From the NCBI RefSeq assembly GCF_001276715.1, contig NZ_LIUQ01000015.1, positions 1-64,000 on the forward strand: a stretch of DNA of 64,000 bases, read 5' to 3'. Made by a program: the position numbers and the translations under genes. Every line of letters starts with the position of its first letter. Positions within the stretch are counted from its first letter, which is position 1. Of the stretch, positions 24,251-33,520 are shown piece by piece. This stretch comes from Planktothricoides sp. SR001. Its GTDB lineage: Bacteria > Cyanobacteriota > Cyanobacteriia > Cyanobacteriales > Laspinemataceae. The notes under the pieces are model-generated. The model did no database searches, had not been told where the DNA came from, and saw only the letters and a program-made list of their open reading frames with translations.

Positions 24251-25423
24251 TTAAATAACAGTACAGCGATCGCATGGAGACATTTGACTGCGACGTTGCT
24301 CTAAGTGAGAAATCCGTAAACGTTCGTAAGCTGGTGAACGCCATAACGACGATAAATCACTATCACCTATAAATCCAACAGCAAGAGTGGAGCGGTAGTC
24401 CACATCACAAGGATTAACTTTTCCATCCCACCACACAAACATCCTTCGCCAAAGGTCAGAGCAAGGTTTCTGAACTTTTATGGGTGAACTTTCATAAACA
24501 TTTTCCCAGGGATTATAGTTAACAAAAGCTACTTGATCGACTAATTCTCCCCAATATTGTTCCATATCATCTAGATTTTGACGTTCATCAAACTTAACTC
24601 CTGAAACACGAGTAATAATTTTTGAGTTGCTGTATTGGGTTTCCTTGATTTTTTGAAATTGCTTAATATTACTTAAAACCCGCTCCAACTTGCCATTGAC
24701 TCGTAGCTGACTATACAAGGGTTCTTGAGCCGCATCAGCAGAAAATACCAAGGTTTGAATACCACTTTGTAAAATTGCATGAGCTTTGCGCTCATCTAAC
24801 ATAGAAGCATTCGTGTTCATTTTGAGATTGAGAAATTTGCCCCGCGTGTAAGCTAACATCTCTTCAATCTCTGGGCAGAGAAGTGGCTCACCGCGAGAAG
24901 CTAGGGAGATAAATTCAATATTTCGCTCAGATTGATCGATAATCCTACGAAATGTTTCAAGGGTCATGTGTCCCATAAATCCATTCTTGCGTTGTGTGAA
25001 AACATCGTCGGTTTGATAACAGAAAACACAACGATAATTACAGATTGAAGTAGGCTCAATTTGTAAATAAGGGGGATAGCCGTCTAAGGTATGATTCTGG
25101 GGATAAATCTCATAACGATAGCGGTGAATAAGGTAACGGGGCAAGTCTGAGTCTTCAATCCGATCGATTTCTTCCACTACATTAGGACTGAGGGTAAATT
25201 GTGGTTCTTCTGGTACACCCCCATCGAGTAAGTCTCGATAAACCCGTTGTAATATTGACTGTTGGTCGCTACTTAATAATGGATTCCGTTCAGAGGTAGA
25301 AGATCGCAGGGTGGAAATTCTGTTGAGAGTTTTTTCAATTCCCTGACGATTGTGGTTGCGTAATTCCACAAAGCTATTGTGTTTTTGGTAAAGCTGACTT
25401 TGGGATTTCATAGTTTTAGTCAC
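24251..25423 (-). CDS. Radical SAM protein with SPASM-like C-terminus
   Basis: ICNYRCVFCYQ gives the CX3CX2C cluster at Cys128, Cys132 and Cys135. ISLASRGEPLLCPEIEEML is the GE motif, and the C-terminal Cys set (KPCSDLWRRM, GKVNPCDVDY, SPCDRCTVI) would hold a second iron-sulfur cluster. 390 residues. Its start overlaps the end of the cytidylyltransferase gene (ATGA). Radical chemistry on a carbohydrate or nucleotide sugar (dehydration, epimerisation, deamination) is the contextual expectation. Confidence 0.9.
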   Translation of the reverse strand: MTKTMKSQSQLYQKHNSFVELRNHNRQGIEKTLNRISTLRSSTSERNPLLSSDQQSILQRVYRDLLDGGVPEEPQFTLSPNVVEEIDRIEDSDLPRYLIHRYRYEIYPQNHTLDGYPPYLQIEPTSICNYRCVFCYQTDDVFTQRKNGFMGHMTLETFRRIIDQSERNIEFISLASRGEPLLCPEIEEMLAYTRGKFLNLKMNTNASMLDERKAHAILQSGIQTLVFSADAAQEPLYSQLRVNGKLERVLSNIKQFQKIKETQYSNSKIITRVSGVKFDERQNLDDMEQYWGELVDQVAFVNYNPWENVYESSPIKVQKPCSDLWRRMFVWWDGKVNPCDVDYRSTLAVGFIGDSDLSSLWRSPAYERLRISHLEQRRSQMSPCDRCTVI

Positions 25424-26172
25424 TCCTCACTCGCGTCTTTGATACCGTGCTTTTTCAGCCAAAACTCTACCATTGGCACTTGCCATTCATAGTCAATGTC
25501 GCATCCTCCCCAAGAGCGAATTGGCGCAATTTTTTGTCCCATCCACTTTTGGGGTAATAGCCCATCTTCAAGATGTTCTAAACAATGGGGACGAACGACT
25601 GAGACGGACATATCTGCAAAATGAACTTCACCTTGAGAGTCGCGATCGCAATTGAGTGTTTTGGGATCGCCAAATGTTTCAAAAGGGACAAAAGGGTGTA
25701 AGCAGCCATCTTCTTTTATTTTCCGCGCCCGCAGTGGACTCCACATATTATAGACGGAGGTCGTAACGGCTGAATCTAAAGAAGAATCCTGACGTAACGC
25801 TTCAATCCCTTGATCAATGAGTTCAGATGTAATGGTCGCTGCATTAGCAAAAAGTAACACCATCAACTCAATGCTCTCACCATCAGCAGCTAATTGACGT
25901 TTAATTTCTCGATAGCTGTGAGCAAAGACATCTTCCCCTAAAGCCTCTTTCGTGGCTAGTTCTGACGGTCTCTGTATAAATTCAGCCCCAAACTCTTGGG
26001 CAACAGCAGTAATTTTTGGGCAATCGGTGGAAACAAAGAGCCGAGAGATATAACGGGAATTGCGGGCTGCCATCAGGGGATAAGCACAAAGGGGACGACC
26101 CAAAATCGGATAAGTATTCTTACCGGGAAAACCTGTGCTACCGGCACGACCAATCATTAAGGCACAAATCAT
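25420..26172 (-). CDS. Acylneuraminate cytidylyltransferase-family protein
   Basis: MIGRAGSTGFPGKNTYPILGRPLCAYPLMAA follows the CMP-nonulosonate synthetase N-terminal pattern, with SRLFVSTDCPKITAVAQEFGAEFIQRP after it. It should use CTP to activate a 2-keto acid sugar or a sugar phosphate. It is the second enzyme of this family in the locus (the other is at 31770-32468). It does not look like a close duplicate: the N-terminal loop GSTGFPGKN differs from GGSKGIPRKN. Confidence 0.85.
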   Translation of the reverse strand: MICALMIGRAGSTGFPGKNTYPILGRPLCAYPLMAARNSRYISRLFVSTDCPKITAVAQEFGAEFIQRPSELATKEALGEDVFAHSYREIKRQLAADGESIELMVLLFANAATITSELIDQGIEALRQDSSLDSAVTTSVYNMWSPLRARKIKEDGCLHPFVPFETFGDPKTLNCDRDSQGEVHFADMSVSVVRPHCLEHLEDGLLPQKWMGQKIAPIRSWGGCDIDYEWQVPMVEFWLKKHGIKDASEE

Positions 26173-26259
26173 TGAATTAAATTAAATATGAAATATTGAG
26201 GTTTTAGTGCAAAGCTGGGTTTAGACGAAGAAATTGATGATGAAATTTCCCTGAATTGC

Positions 26260-26937
26260 TCAGAGGTTTTTGACAATATCTGTAAAATCGGGTATTGACT
26301 CTCCTATATAATTTTCCATTCCTCGCTCTTTCCGATCGCAACAACGGAAAAGAAAAGGAACGTTATTTGCCAGCGCTGCTTGCCAATCTGTTTTGGTATC
26401 TCCAATCATCACAGAATTTTGTGGCTCAACTTGGTAAGTTTCTAAAGTATTTTGAATTGCTTGTTTTTTACTTACAGGAGATCCATAAATTGCCGTAAAA
26501 CATTCACGCAAACGCAAGGCTGATAAAATGGTTTCAATTTCTGCCTGTGGCGTAGCTGTGACTAAGATAAAGATTTGATTATGGGGATTCTTCCGTAAAT
26601 AATATTCTACCCCTGGCACCCAAGGAGCATCAATTACCGCTTGCTGAACCAGTTGCGAAAATTGCTGGCAAAATTTTTCTACGGTGAAATTATCTGTAGG
26701 CTCACCCACCCAAGCTAAATAAATGGGTATTTTATCATATCGGGAAATTCCGCCATGATTCTCATGGTGAACGCGAACTTGTTTGGCAATATCTGAACCG
26801 TAGGTTAAAAATAGCTGTTCAAATGCCACAGATTTAACAGTAACAGAATCTTTAATGACTCCATCAAAGTCCCAGAAGATAAGATCGGATTTCTGTAGTA
26901 ACTGAATTGCTTTACACACAATGGCGGACTTCATCAA
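26260..26937 (-). CDS. HAD-family phosphatase
   Basis: DLIFWDFDGVIKDSVTVKS holds the DxD nucleophile, VTATPQAEIE the motif II Thr, SKKQAI the motif III Lys, and VMIGDTKTDWQAA motif IV. 225 residues, with a small alpha-helical cap. It probably removes a sugar phosphate in this cassette, as KdsC-like or phosphoglycolate-phosphatase-like enzymes do. Its 5' end overlaps the 3' end of the upstream epimerase gene by 26 bases. Confidence 0.88.
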   Translation of the reverse strand: MMKSAIVCKAIQLLQKSDLIFWDFDGVIKDSVTVKSVAFEQLFLTYGSDIAKQVRVHHENHGGISRYDKIPIYLAWVGEPTDNFTVEKFCQQFSQLVQQAVIDAPWVPGVEYYLRKNPHNQIFILVTATPQAEIETILSALRLRECFTAIYGSPVSKKQAIQNTLETYQVEPQNSVMIGDTKTDWQAALANNVPFLFRCCDRKERGMENYIGESIPDFTDIVKNL

Positions 26938-27781
26938 TTAATTGCAATAACCCCTGCCCTAAATCGACGTGCAACGGAGGAGCATACTTCCGCCCTAACT
27001 TGGGTTGATAAGCATAGGGTGTGCGAACATAATGCCCAATATGATCCCCTTCAATAAATTCCACTGCATCAGGGATGCCTAAAATTTCCGCTAACATTTT
27101 CAATAAATCCAAGACCCGCATCGGTTCTTGCCCTGTTAGAACTACACTCTGATTACGAAACTCCTCACCTAAAGCTGCAACACTAGCACGAGCCGCATCT
27201 TCTACATGAATGTATTCTCGCATTGCCTCTGGGCTACCTTGATAGGACACCTTACCAGTTTCTAAGGCACTTTTTACAATGCGCCATAATCCATTACGGT
27301 GGTCAGAACGAGGCCCATAAAGAGAGCCGTAGCGCAGAATCGTGTAATCTAACCCATAGGTTCGTTGATATTCTTCCACATAATGCTCAGAAGCCTGTTT
27401 GCTACAGCGATAAAATCCCCCTTCTCTGCTATACACATAGACGGTACTGGCATAGACAAAACGCTTGATTTGATGACGCTTACAGGCTTCTAACACCTGA
27501 GCATTCCCCAAGATGTTAACCCGAATCGTATCTAACGGGCGATCGCGGGCTTCATCAAGGTCCGCGATCGCTGCAAAATTATAAACCACTTGACTACCTG
27601 CGATCGCCCGATCTAAAGCTGCTTCATCTAAAAGATCGCCCACCAGCATTTCTTGATCGGGACGCAGCCAAGGTGAGGGAGTGCGATCAAAGATTGACAC
27701 CGGATAACCCCCTTCACTGAGTTTATCGCACACATGGGAACCCAGAAAACCAGATCCTCCGATTACACAAACTTTTTGCAT
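26912..27781 (-). CDS. NAD-dependent nucleotide-sugar epimerase/dehydratase
   Basis: Extended SDR: VCVIGGSGFLGSHVCDKL, VYNFAAIADLDEARD, YASTVYVYSREGGFYRCSK (the catalytic Tyr lies in the GFYRCSK stretch) and LRYGSLYGPRSDHRNG. 289 residues. Likely epimerises or dehydrates the sugar handled by the adjoining cytidylyltransferase and phosphatase; the exact step is unknown. Confidence 0.88.
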   Translation of the reverse strand: MQKVCVIGGSGFLGSHVCDKLSEGGYPVSIFDRTPSPWLRPDQEMLVGDLLDEAALDRAIAGSQVVYNFAAIADLDEARDRPLDTIRVNILGNAQVLEACKRHQIKRFVYASTVYVYSREGGFYRCSKQASEHYVEEYQRTYGLDYTILRYGSLYGPRSDHRNGLWRIVKSALETGKVSYQGSPEAMREYIHVEDAARASVAALGEEFRNQSVVLTGQEPMRVLDLLKMLAEILGIPDAVEFIEGDHIGHYVRTPYAYQPKLGRKYAPPLHVDLGQGLLQLIDEVRHCV

Positions 27782-27794
27782 ACTTTCTTATAAC

Positions 27795-28778
27795 TCATAA
27801 ACCTTGACGTTGCACATTGTACTCAGTTTCGGGAACAAGACTTTGCAAGGGTTGACCGACTAGAAAACGAACGGCTTCTTGAGTGGCTTCAATCTCCATC
27901 CGAGTCCGACAGTCTACAGACATAGAACCCATATGAGAGGTCAAAATACAGCGATCGACTTTGGCCAAATCGCCATGATAAGGTTCTTCTGTAAAAACAT
28001 CGATCGCTGCCCCTCCTAAATGATCCGATTGCAGCACTTCCAATAAATCTTGCTCATTAACGATGCCCCCTCGTGAAGTATTAATTAACAAAGCATCAGG
28101 CTTCATCTGTAGTAGATGTTCTTTGCGAATCATATTTTTAGTCTGAGCAGTCAGGGGGACATGAATACTGATTAAATCAGCTTCTCTATAGATATCGGTT
28201 TTTGATGCCCAATTGAGTTTAAATTCTCTGTTTAATTCCAAATTGGGTAGAATATCATTAACCATAATTTTTGGAGTTCCAAAGCCCCGCATTCGCCGCA
28301 AAACCCTAGTCCCAATGCGACCCACACCAATAATACCCACAGTGATTTCCGAAATTCTCCGACCAAAAACTCGTTGCCACTGACCTTGGTGCATTTGGGT
28401 ATTGGCAATGTGGATAGAACGGAGCAAAGATAGCATTAACCCCAGAGTCAATTCAGCTACAGCAGGAGCAGGTGCATCAGGAGTATAAGAAACTTTAATT
28501 CCTCGTTTTTCTGCGGCCAGCAAGTCAACGCTATCTAAGCCAATTCCGACTCTAGAGATATGTTTCAATCGAGGGGCACAACTCATTACATATTCGGTAA
28601 TGGGTTCTGTTCCTGCGATGAGTGCATCAAATTCGGGAATCAAATCTGCTAGTTCTGCTTCTGTGAGTTTTTTATTTAAGGGATTGATGACATACTCGAT
28701 TCCGTTGGATTCGAGCATTTCTAGAGGGAATTTGTTGCGTTCTGCAAAGGGAACGGTGGTGATGAGAACTTTAGGCAT
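27795..28778 (-). CDS. D-isomer-specific 2-hydroxyacid dehydrogenase (SerA-like)
   Basis: VGIIGVGRIGTRVLRRM is the NAD-binding motif. The catalytic Arg (LINTSRGGIV), the Glu region (AIDVFTEEPY) and the active-site His (ILTSHMGSMS) are all present. 327 residues, without the ACT regulatory domain of housekeeping SerA. Its place in the glycan locus suggests oxidation or reduction of a 2-hydroxy/2-keto acid precursor. First gene of the seven-gene cassette. Confidence 0.88.
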   Translation of the reverse strand: MPKVLITTVPFAERNKFPLEMLESNGIEYVINPLNKKLTEAELADLIPEFDALIAGTEPITEYVMSCAPRLKHISRVGIGLDSVDLLAAEKRGIKVSYTPDAPAPAVAELTLGLMLSLLRSIHIANTQMHQGQWQRVFGRRISEITVGIIGVGRIGTRVLRRMRGFGTPKIMVNDILPNLELNREFKLNWASKTDIYREADLISIHVPLTAQTKNMIRKEHLLQMKPDALLINTSRGGIVNEQDLLEVLQSDHLGGAAIDVFTEEPYHGDLAKVDRCILTSHMGSMSVDCRTRMEIEATQEAVRFLVGQPLQSLVPETEYNVQRQGL

Positions 28779-28961
28779 ATTATTGATTATCGATGAGTTT
28801 ATAAATCCGATAGAGAATTTCCTGCAAAATAACTTTCATGTTTTTATGCTAATCATCAGGATGATTTTTCATAATTTTGTAAGCCTAATCATGAAAATCC
28901 ACAAATTTGTTTGTATTACTATTGAAAATTGAGGTAATCCTTAAAAATTAACAACGAAAAT

Positions 28962-30497
28962 TTATATTTTCACTGGTCTATTTATTATACCATTTAATTG
29001 TTTTCTGCTAATGCCAAATACTGAAGGAACCAAAAATAGAAGTAAGATAGAGCCAATACTGTAGATTAAGCCACTTGTTAAGAAAGCCAGCAAAGTATTC
29101 TCGATCAGCATATCGACTATAAAAGCAGCAATCCAGGCGATCCCCAGCAGTAAAGAAAGAGAATATATTTGATGTCTCAATAAATTCCAGAACGACATAC
29201 TCAAAAAACGGGTGTTAAACCAAAGTTGTAAGTTCACTCCAAAAAATTGAATGATGACCATTTTTATAGCAAGTCCAGTAGAACCTAAGTTTAATCCTAA
29301 CCACTCTTTTGGAGCAATCAAAAGAATTGTCATAGGTAGTCCCAACAACATGAAAAGTATCCCTATGTTTCGATATAGTTTAGTTTGCCCTGTTGCCAAA
29401 AATACTGCACCACTTAGCTGCCCATAAGTTTGATGAATCGGATAAAGAGTCATTAGTCCAATCGCTACTGATGCTTCAGTATAGTCTTGACCGCCAACAA
29501 GTAAACTGATTTTTTTAGCTTGAATGAATGCAAATGCACCGAAATAAGCAGCGATCGCATAAAGCATAGGGATGTATTGCTGAAATAGCGATCGCATTTT
29601 GAGTAAGTCTGTCTCACCAAAAGCCTTGGCAAATTCTCGCGTTAACAAGGGAGTCATAGCACTCGTAAATAAGAAACAAATTGCGCCTATTTGATAAGAT
29701 AAACCGTAAAATCCTTGTTGAACTGAACCAGCAAACTTTTGGAGCATCCAACGATCCAGTAAACCAACCAGTAAACCAACAAAACTATAAATTATTAAAG
29801 GAGATGAATAAGTGTAAAAATCTTTAATATATTGTCTTATTTCTCTTGCAGTCTGTTGAACTTTTGGGAAAAGTTCAATACCTTGCTTTTGCAAAAGATT
29901 CCACCAAGAAAAACAGAGAAAGAATAAAATAAGATAATGATACAAAAAAAAATTAGTTAAACTAAATTGATTAGAGACAAACATTAGTAAGACTAGGATC
30001 ATCCCTAAAAATCGCTGTTGAGTTCGGACAATTTCACTTTTGCTTGTGATTCCGTAGGCATCCAATATTTTGTTAATAATTTGGGAATACCAGGTCAACA
30101 AAGCCCAAAAAAGTCCCATCCATATGTAAATACCTTCTTGATCTGGCCAGAGCGAATCTCCAAATCCTGTAGTTAAAATTATGGCAACAACTAAAATAGT
30201 AAAGGCACTGAGAATAACAGCAAAAAAATTATAAATTTTTATCAATCCAACATCTTCGAGGTTTTGAGAAAGTTTGGTGTAAAATCCTATAGATGTTCCA
30301 GCATCAAAAAAACCTACAATCTGAGTAAAAAACGCACTTAAAAAGCTAAAGCTACCGTATGCTGTTGGAGCAAGACCACGCGGAATTATACTTTGAGTGA
30401 CAAGATTTATCGCTAATCCGATCAGATTTGCAGTCAATTTGTATAAATATCTTTTTTTTAGAGAATCCTCTTTTTTTGAGGTTAAATTACCTTTCAT
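28962..30497 (-). CDS. Wzx-like oligosaccharide flippase
   Basis: The polytopic protein of the MATE/MVF (PST) flippase superfamily, about 510 residues from MKGNLTSKKE, has 12-14 membrane segments. The first helix block contains LYKLTANLIGLAINLVTQ and SIIPRGLAPTAYGSFSF, a common Wzx pattern. It would move the lipid-linked repeat across the membrane. Start moved to 30497, because the longer frame runs back over the end of the upstream gene. AT-rich, like the Wzy-like gene. Confidence 0.88.
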   Translation of the reverse strand: MKGNLTSKKEDSLKKRYLYKLTANLIGLAINLVTQSIIPRGLAPTAYGSFSFLSAFFTQIVGFFDAGTSIGFYTKLSQNLEDVGLIKIYNFFAVILSAFTILVVAIILTTGFGDSLWPDQEGIYIWMGLFWALLTWYSQIINKILDAYGITSKSEIVRTQQRFLGMILVLLMFVSNQFSLTNFFLYHYLILFFLCFSWWNLLQKQGIELFPKVQQTAREIRQYIKDFYTYSSPLIIYSFVGLLVGLLDRWMLQKFAGSVQQGFYGLSYQIGAICFLFTSAMTPLLTREFAKAFGETDLLKMRSLFQQYIPMLYAIAAYFGAFAFIQAKKISLLVGGQDYTEASVAIGLMTLYPIHQTYGQLSGAVFLATGQTKLYRNIGILFMLLGLPMTILLIAPKEWLGLNLGSTGLAIKMVIIQFFGVNLQLWFNTRFLSMSFWNLLRHQIYSLSLLLGIAWIAAFIVDMLIENTLLAFLTSGLIYSIGSILLLFLVPSVFGISRKQLNGIINRPVKI

Positions 30498-30514
30498 TAA
30501 AACTTTAAAAAATA

Positions 30515-31690
30515 TTATTTTATGGTTTTGACATAATCTGCAAATATTTGCCAACAAGGTTTTTCAGGAGCTAAAGGACTTTTAATATATGAATCACGAT
30601 ACATCTTATAAGCTGCATGATCTATTTCTAGTTCAGCTTGCCAGTCGATGTTTCTTGGCTCATCCAAATTAATCAGTTCGTTGCCAAGAGTATTTGCCAT
30701 TAACTCATAGAATTTACCAAGTTGATAATGCTTGTAATTTTGTAAAATGTTCAAAGTCACAAATAATACTGGCTTTTCGTAAATAACCGCAAAGTTGAGA
30801 GCGGTGCTGCCATGAGCAATAACACACTTAGATTGCTTAACAAGTCTAGAAGTCAGTCCACGCAATACTTTTCTGCCACCAAAATAGTCGGGATGATTTT
30901 CATAGGAAGAACGAGGATGGGCAGCTATGACAACTTTACTGTTAAGCGCAGATTCAATTGTCTCAAAAAAATTAACTAATGGTGGGTAATATTCTTCCGG
31001 CTTACATGGTGCAGGAACTCCCATATGCAAATAATCAGAATGAAAAGGCAAATATACATCAAGAAAAACTATGCTACCTTCATATTCATTTTCTTTATGA
31101 AATTTTTCTTGTAAGTATAAGTCGTAATCAAATGTACAGGCATGGATCATTTCTGTATTTATATCTGTAGGATTTTTTTTCCCTGCCCTTTCTCCTCCTA
31201 ACAAGACAAAATTCATTGGTTTAACTCCTAGCCATTGAGGAGTAAGTCTATTAAAAATAGCCCTAATTAAGGATAAAGGCTGGTTGCTCAATTTCAATAG
31301 AAGATAGTTTATTATGTTGCGTTTTGAAGAAAAATTAGAAGGCAAAGATCCTATAGCAGCAGTACCGTATAGTATCTTTCTGAAAGAGAGAGTTTGATAA
31401 ATTTCAAGAGTTTTAATTTGGTAATCCAAGAAAGTCACTACCAGCGTTTCTTTGTAGGAAAGTTTTTTGATAGATTTTATGGCGGCACTTTTCGAGTAAA
31501 ATAATTTTAATCCCTCAAAAGTAAATTTATCAGGAGGAGTATATTTGGCGAAAACGAGAGGATTAATGAAAGGTGTAAAATCCCAGAATTCGACAATAAA
31601 GCCATTATTGATTAAGATTTCAGTTCCAAAACGATTGTAATCCCTTTTCGTTAATGGTGATTCTATAAAAAAAACGATTCTTTTTATCAT
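30515..31690 (-). CDS. Unclassified GT-B-like protein, candidate nonulosonate transferase
   Basis: I do not recognise the family. Visible features: N-terminal MIKRIVFFIESPLTKRDYNR Rossmann-like strand; VVIAAHPRSS with an HP pair near residue 258; and CVIAHGSTALNFAVI near 290, a small-residue loop. This order (HP, then Ser/Thr-rich loop) is how bacterial sialyltransferases bind CMP. It lies next to the legionaminic-type genes and the flippase, so transfer of that sugar is a reasonable hypothesis. No membrane segment is seen. Confidence 0.55.
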   Translation of the reverse strand: MIKRIVFFIESPLTKRDYNRFGTEILINNGFIVEFWDFTPFINPLVFAKYTPPDKFTFEGLKLFYSKSAAIKSIKKLSYKETLVVTFLDYQIKTLEIYQTLSFRKILYGTAAIGSLPSNFSSKRNIINYLLLKLSNQPLSLIRAIFNRLTPQWLGVKPMNFVLLGGERAGKKNPTDINTEMIHACTFDYDLYLQEKFHKENEYEGSIVFLDVYLPFHSDYLHMGVPAPCKPEEYYPPLVNFFETIESALNSKVVIAAHPRSSYENHPDYFGGRKVLRGLTSRLVKQSKCVIAHGSTALNFAVIYEKPVLFVTLNILQNYKHYQLGKFYELMANTLGNELINLDEPRNIDWQAELEIDHAAYKMYRDSYIKSPLAPEKPCWQIFADYVKTIK

Positions 31691-31769
31691 ATCTTTTATT
31701 TTTTTATATCTTTGCTGCTTTTTTCTCTTTTCACTGAAAATGATTAGATGACATATCTATTCTATATAT

Positions 31770-32468
31770 TCAGGTTTTAGAATTTTTTGGGAAATATTCA
31801 TAATTCAAATATTGTAAATCCTTCTCAGTATCAATATCTATTGATCGCTCCCAAGGTATCACATAAGCCAAAGTATCCTGACTCAAAAAAGATTTACTTT
31901 GCAATAACCACTCATAATTGGCCACATAAATAGCACCATTTAACTTATACACCTGGGGTAAATCTTGCCTTCTATAAAAAAAATCATTAGTTTGAATTAA
32001 TTGCCGCATTGCTCCATCTTTTTCAAGAGTGTACATCCAGTAGGGATTTTCTGTAACTTCTGTGACTGAAACGCAAGCCTTAGCATCTGCTGCCAGACAT
32101 TTTTCCAAACAACTATCTATATCATCTGCCTGTCGCAAGGGAGAAGTAGGTTGTAGTAAAATGACATAATCGTATCTGGGTAAAAATTCCAGAGCGTGTA
32201 GCACAGGAGCGATTCCAGGAGTGTCATCTTGAGCTAATTCTATGGGACGCTTGAATGGAACTTCACACCCCCATGCTTTAGCCACTTCAATAATCTCATC
32301 ATCGTCTGATGAAAGAATTAGTCTATCTATATAGCGAGATTTTTTGGCTTCTTCAATAGTCCAAGCAATTAATGGTTTTCCAGCTACTTCTCTAATGTTT
32401 TTTCTGGGAATTCCCTTGGATCCTCCCCTAGCAGGCACGATCGCCAAAACTGTTTTACCTTGAATCAT
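31770..32468 (-). CDS. legF: CMP-legionaminate-type cytidylyltransferase
   Basis: VLAIVPARGGSKGIPRKNIREVAGKPLIAWTIE is the canonical CMP-nonulosonate synthetase P-loop-like motif. LQPTSPLRQADDID and CVSVTEVTENPYW continue the family. 232 residues, normal length. It charges the free 9-carbon sugar with CMP for transfer. Coupled to the upstream nucleotidyltransferase by an ATGA overlap; the rest of the pathway lies directly upstream. Confidence 0.92.
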   Translation of the reverse strand: MIQGKTVLAIVPARGGSKGIPRKNIREVAGKPLIAWTIEEAKKSRYIDRLILSSDDDEIIEVAKAWGCEVPFKRPIELAQDDTPGIAPVLHALEFLPRYDYVILLQPTSPLRQADDIDSCLEKCLAADAKACVSVTEVTENPYWMYTLEKDGAMRQLIQTNDFFYRRQDLPQVYKLNGAIYVANYEWLLQSKSFLSQDTLAYVIPWERSIDIDTEKDLQYLNYEYFPKNSKT

Positions 32469-33520
32469 TGAATTAAAGTTCCTATTTGCTGATTGGCTCT
32501 TTCTAAATCGCTCATTCTACCAATATCCAGCCAATATTCCCTTAACGGATAGGCAGCAGTTGATTGATTAGCCGCAATTAGATTTTCAAATAATGTCGGC
32601 ATATCAAAAAAAGTGTTCTTAGGGATATACTCTAAAACCTCTGAGCTTAAGGTATAGATGCCTGCATTGACGAAGAAACGCTGTAAAGGTTTCTCTTCAA
32701 TCGCCTTAATTTTTGTACCATCCATCCGCACTACACCATAAGGTACTTGATAATCATACTCGCGCACTGCCATCGTTGCCACAGCATTTTGTGCTTCGTG
32801 GAACTTTAGCAGACTATCAAAGCTGGTGCGGGTTAGTATATCCCCATTCATCACAATCATTGGGGTGGTAGGTCGTTCTGGCAAGAGAGACAAGGCTCCA
32901 GCAGTGCCTAAACGCTCTTTTTCATGGATGTAATTAACTTGTACGCCCCAGCGATCGCCCTCCCCAAAATAGTCCTGGATCATCTCCGCCTTGTAGTTGA
33001 CAGATAGAAATATCTGCTTAAAACCTTGTTCGGCAAAGCTTTCCAGAATAATTTCTAAAATGGGCTTGCCCCCTACTTTTAACAGAGGCTTCGGGCATTC
33101 TTGTGTTAATGGGTGTAACCTAGTTCCTAAACCTCCTGCCATAATAATAACCCAGTTAGGGCGTTCGACTGCACCAACCAGGTCGTCCAAGGTTGCCAGA
33201 CCTACCAACCGACGATTCTCATCAATGAGCGGCAAGTGGTGGATGGTTTTACGGCGCATTAGTGCCAACATTTTATTCCGGGGCATGGACATAGGAACCG
33301 CAGTCGGTCTGGGATTCATCACCTCTGACACTTTAACCTGAAGACTTTTTCCCGCTAATATTGCCCGACGGATATCGCCATCTGTCAAAATTCCCGCTAG
33401 GGTTTGGTCAGGATTTAAAACTACTGCAACTTGAAGGGCTGATTTGTCTATTCTGGCGATCGCATCTCCCAAGGATGTTTCAGGAGAAATAACAATATCT
33501 TTCCAGTTCGCTTTAGTCAT
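32465..33520 (-). CDS. ptmE: CBS-domain nucleotidyltransferase, PtmE-like
   Basis: Two CBS motifs occupy residues ~1-115 (VVLNPDQTLAGILTDGDIRR; LPLIDENRRLVGLATLDDL) and a sugar-phosphate nucleotidyltransferase the rest (IIMAGGLGTRLHPLTQECPK, then LKVGGKPILE, MNGDILT, VNAGIYTL). In Campylobacter jejuni, PtmE of this layout makes GDP-glucosamine for legionaminic acid synthesis. The same role fits here, between legF and legH-like genes; the nucleotide used is not readable from sequence. Confidence 0.88.
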   Translation of the reverse strand: MTKANWKDIVISPETSLGDAIARIDKSALQVAVVLNPDQTLAGILTDGDIRRAILAGKSLQVKVSEVMNPRPTAVPMSMPRNKMLALMRRKTIHHLPLIDENRRLVGLATLDDLVGAVERPNWVIIMAGGLGTRLHPLTQECPKPLLKVGGKPILEIILESFAEQGFKQIFLSVNYKAEMIQDYFGEGDRWGVQVNYIHEKERLGTAGALSLLPERPTTPMIVMNGDILTRTSFDSLLKFHEAQNAVATMAVREYDYQVPYGVVRMDGTKIKAIEEKPLQRFFVNAGIYTLSSEVLEYIPKNTFFDMPTLFENLIAANQSTAAYPLREYWLDIGRMSDLERANQQIGTLIQ

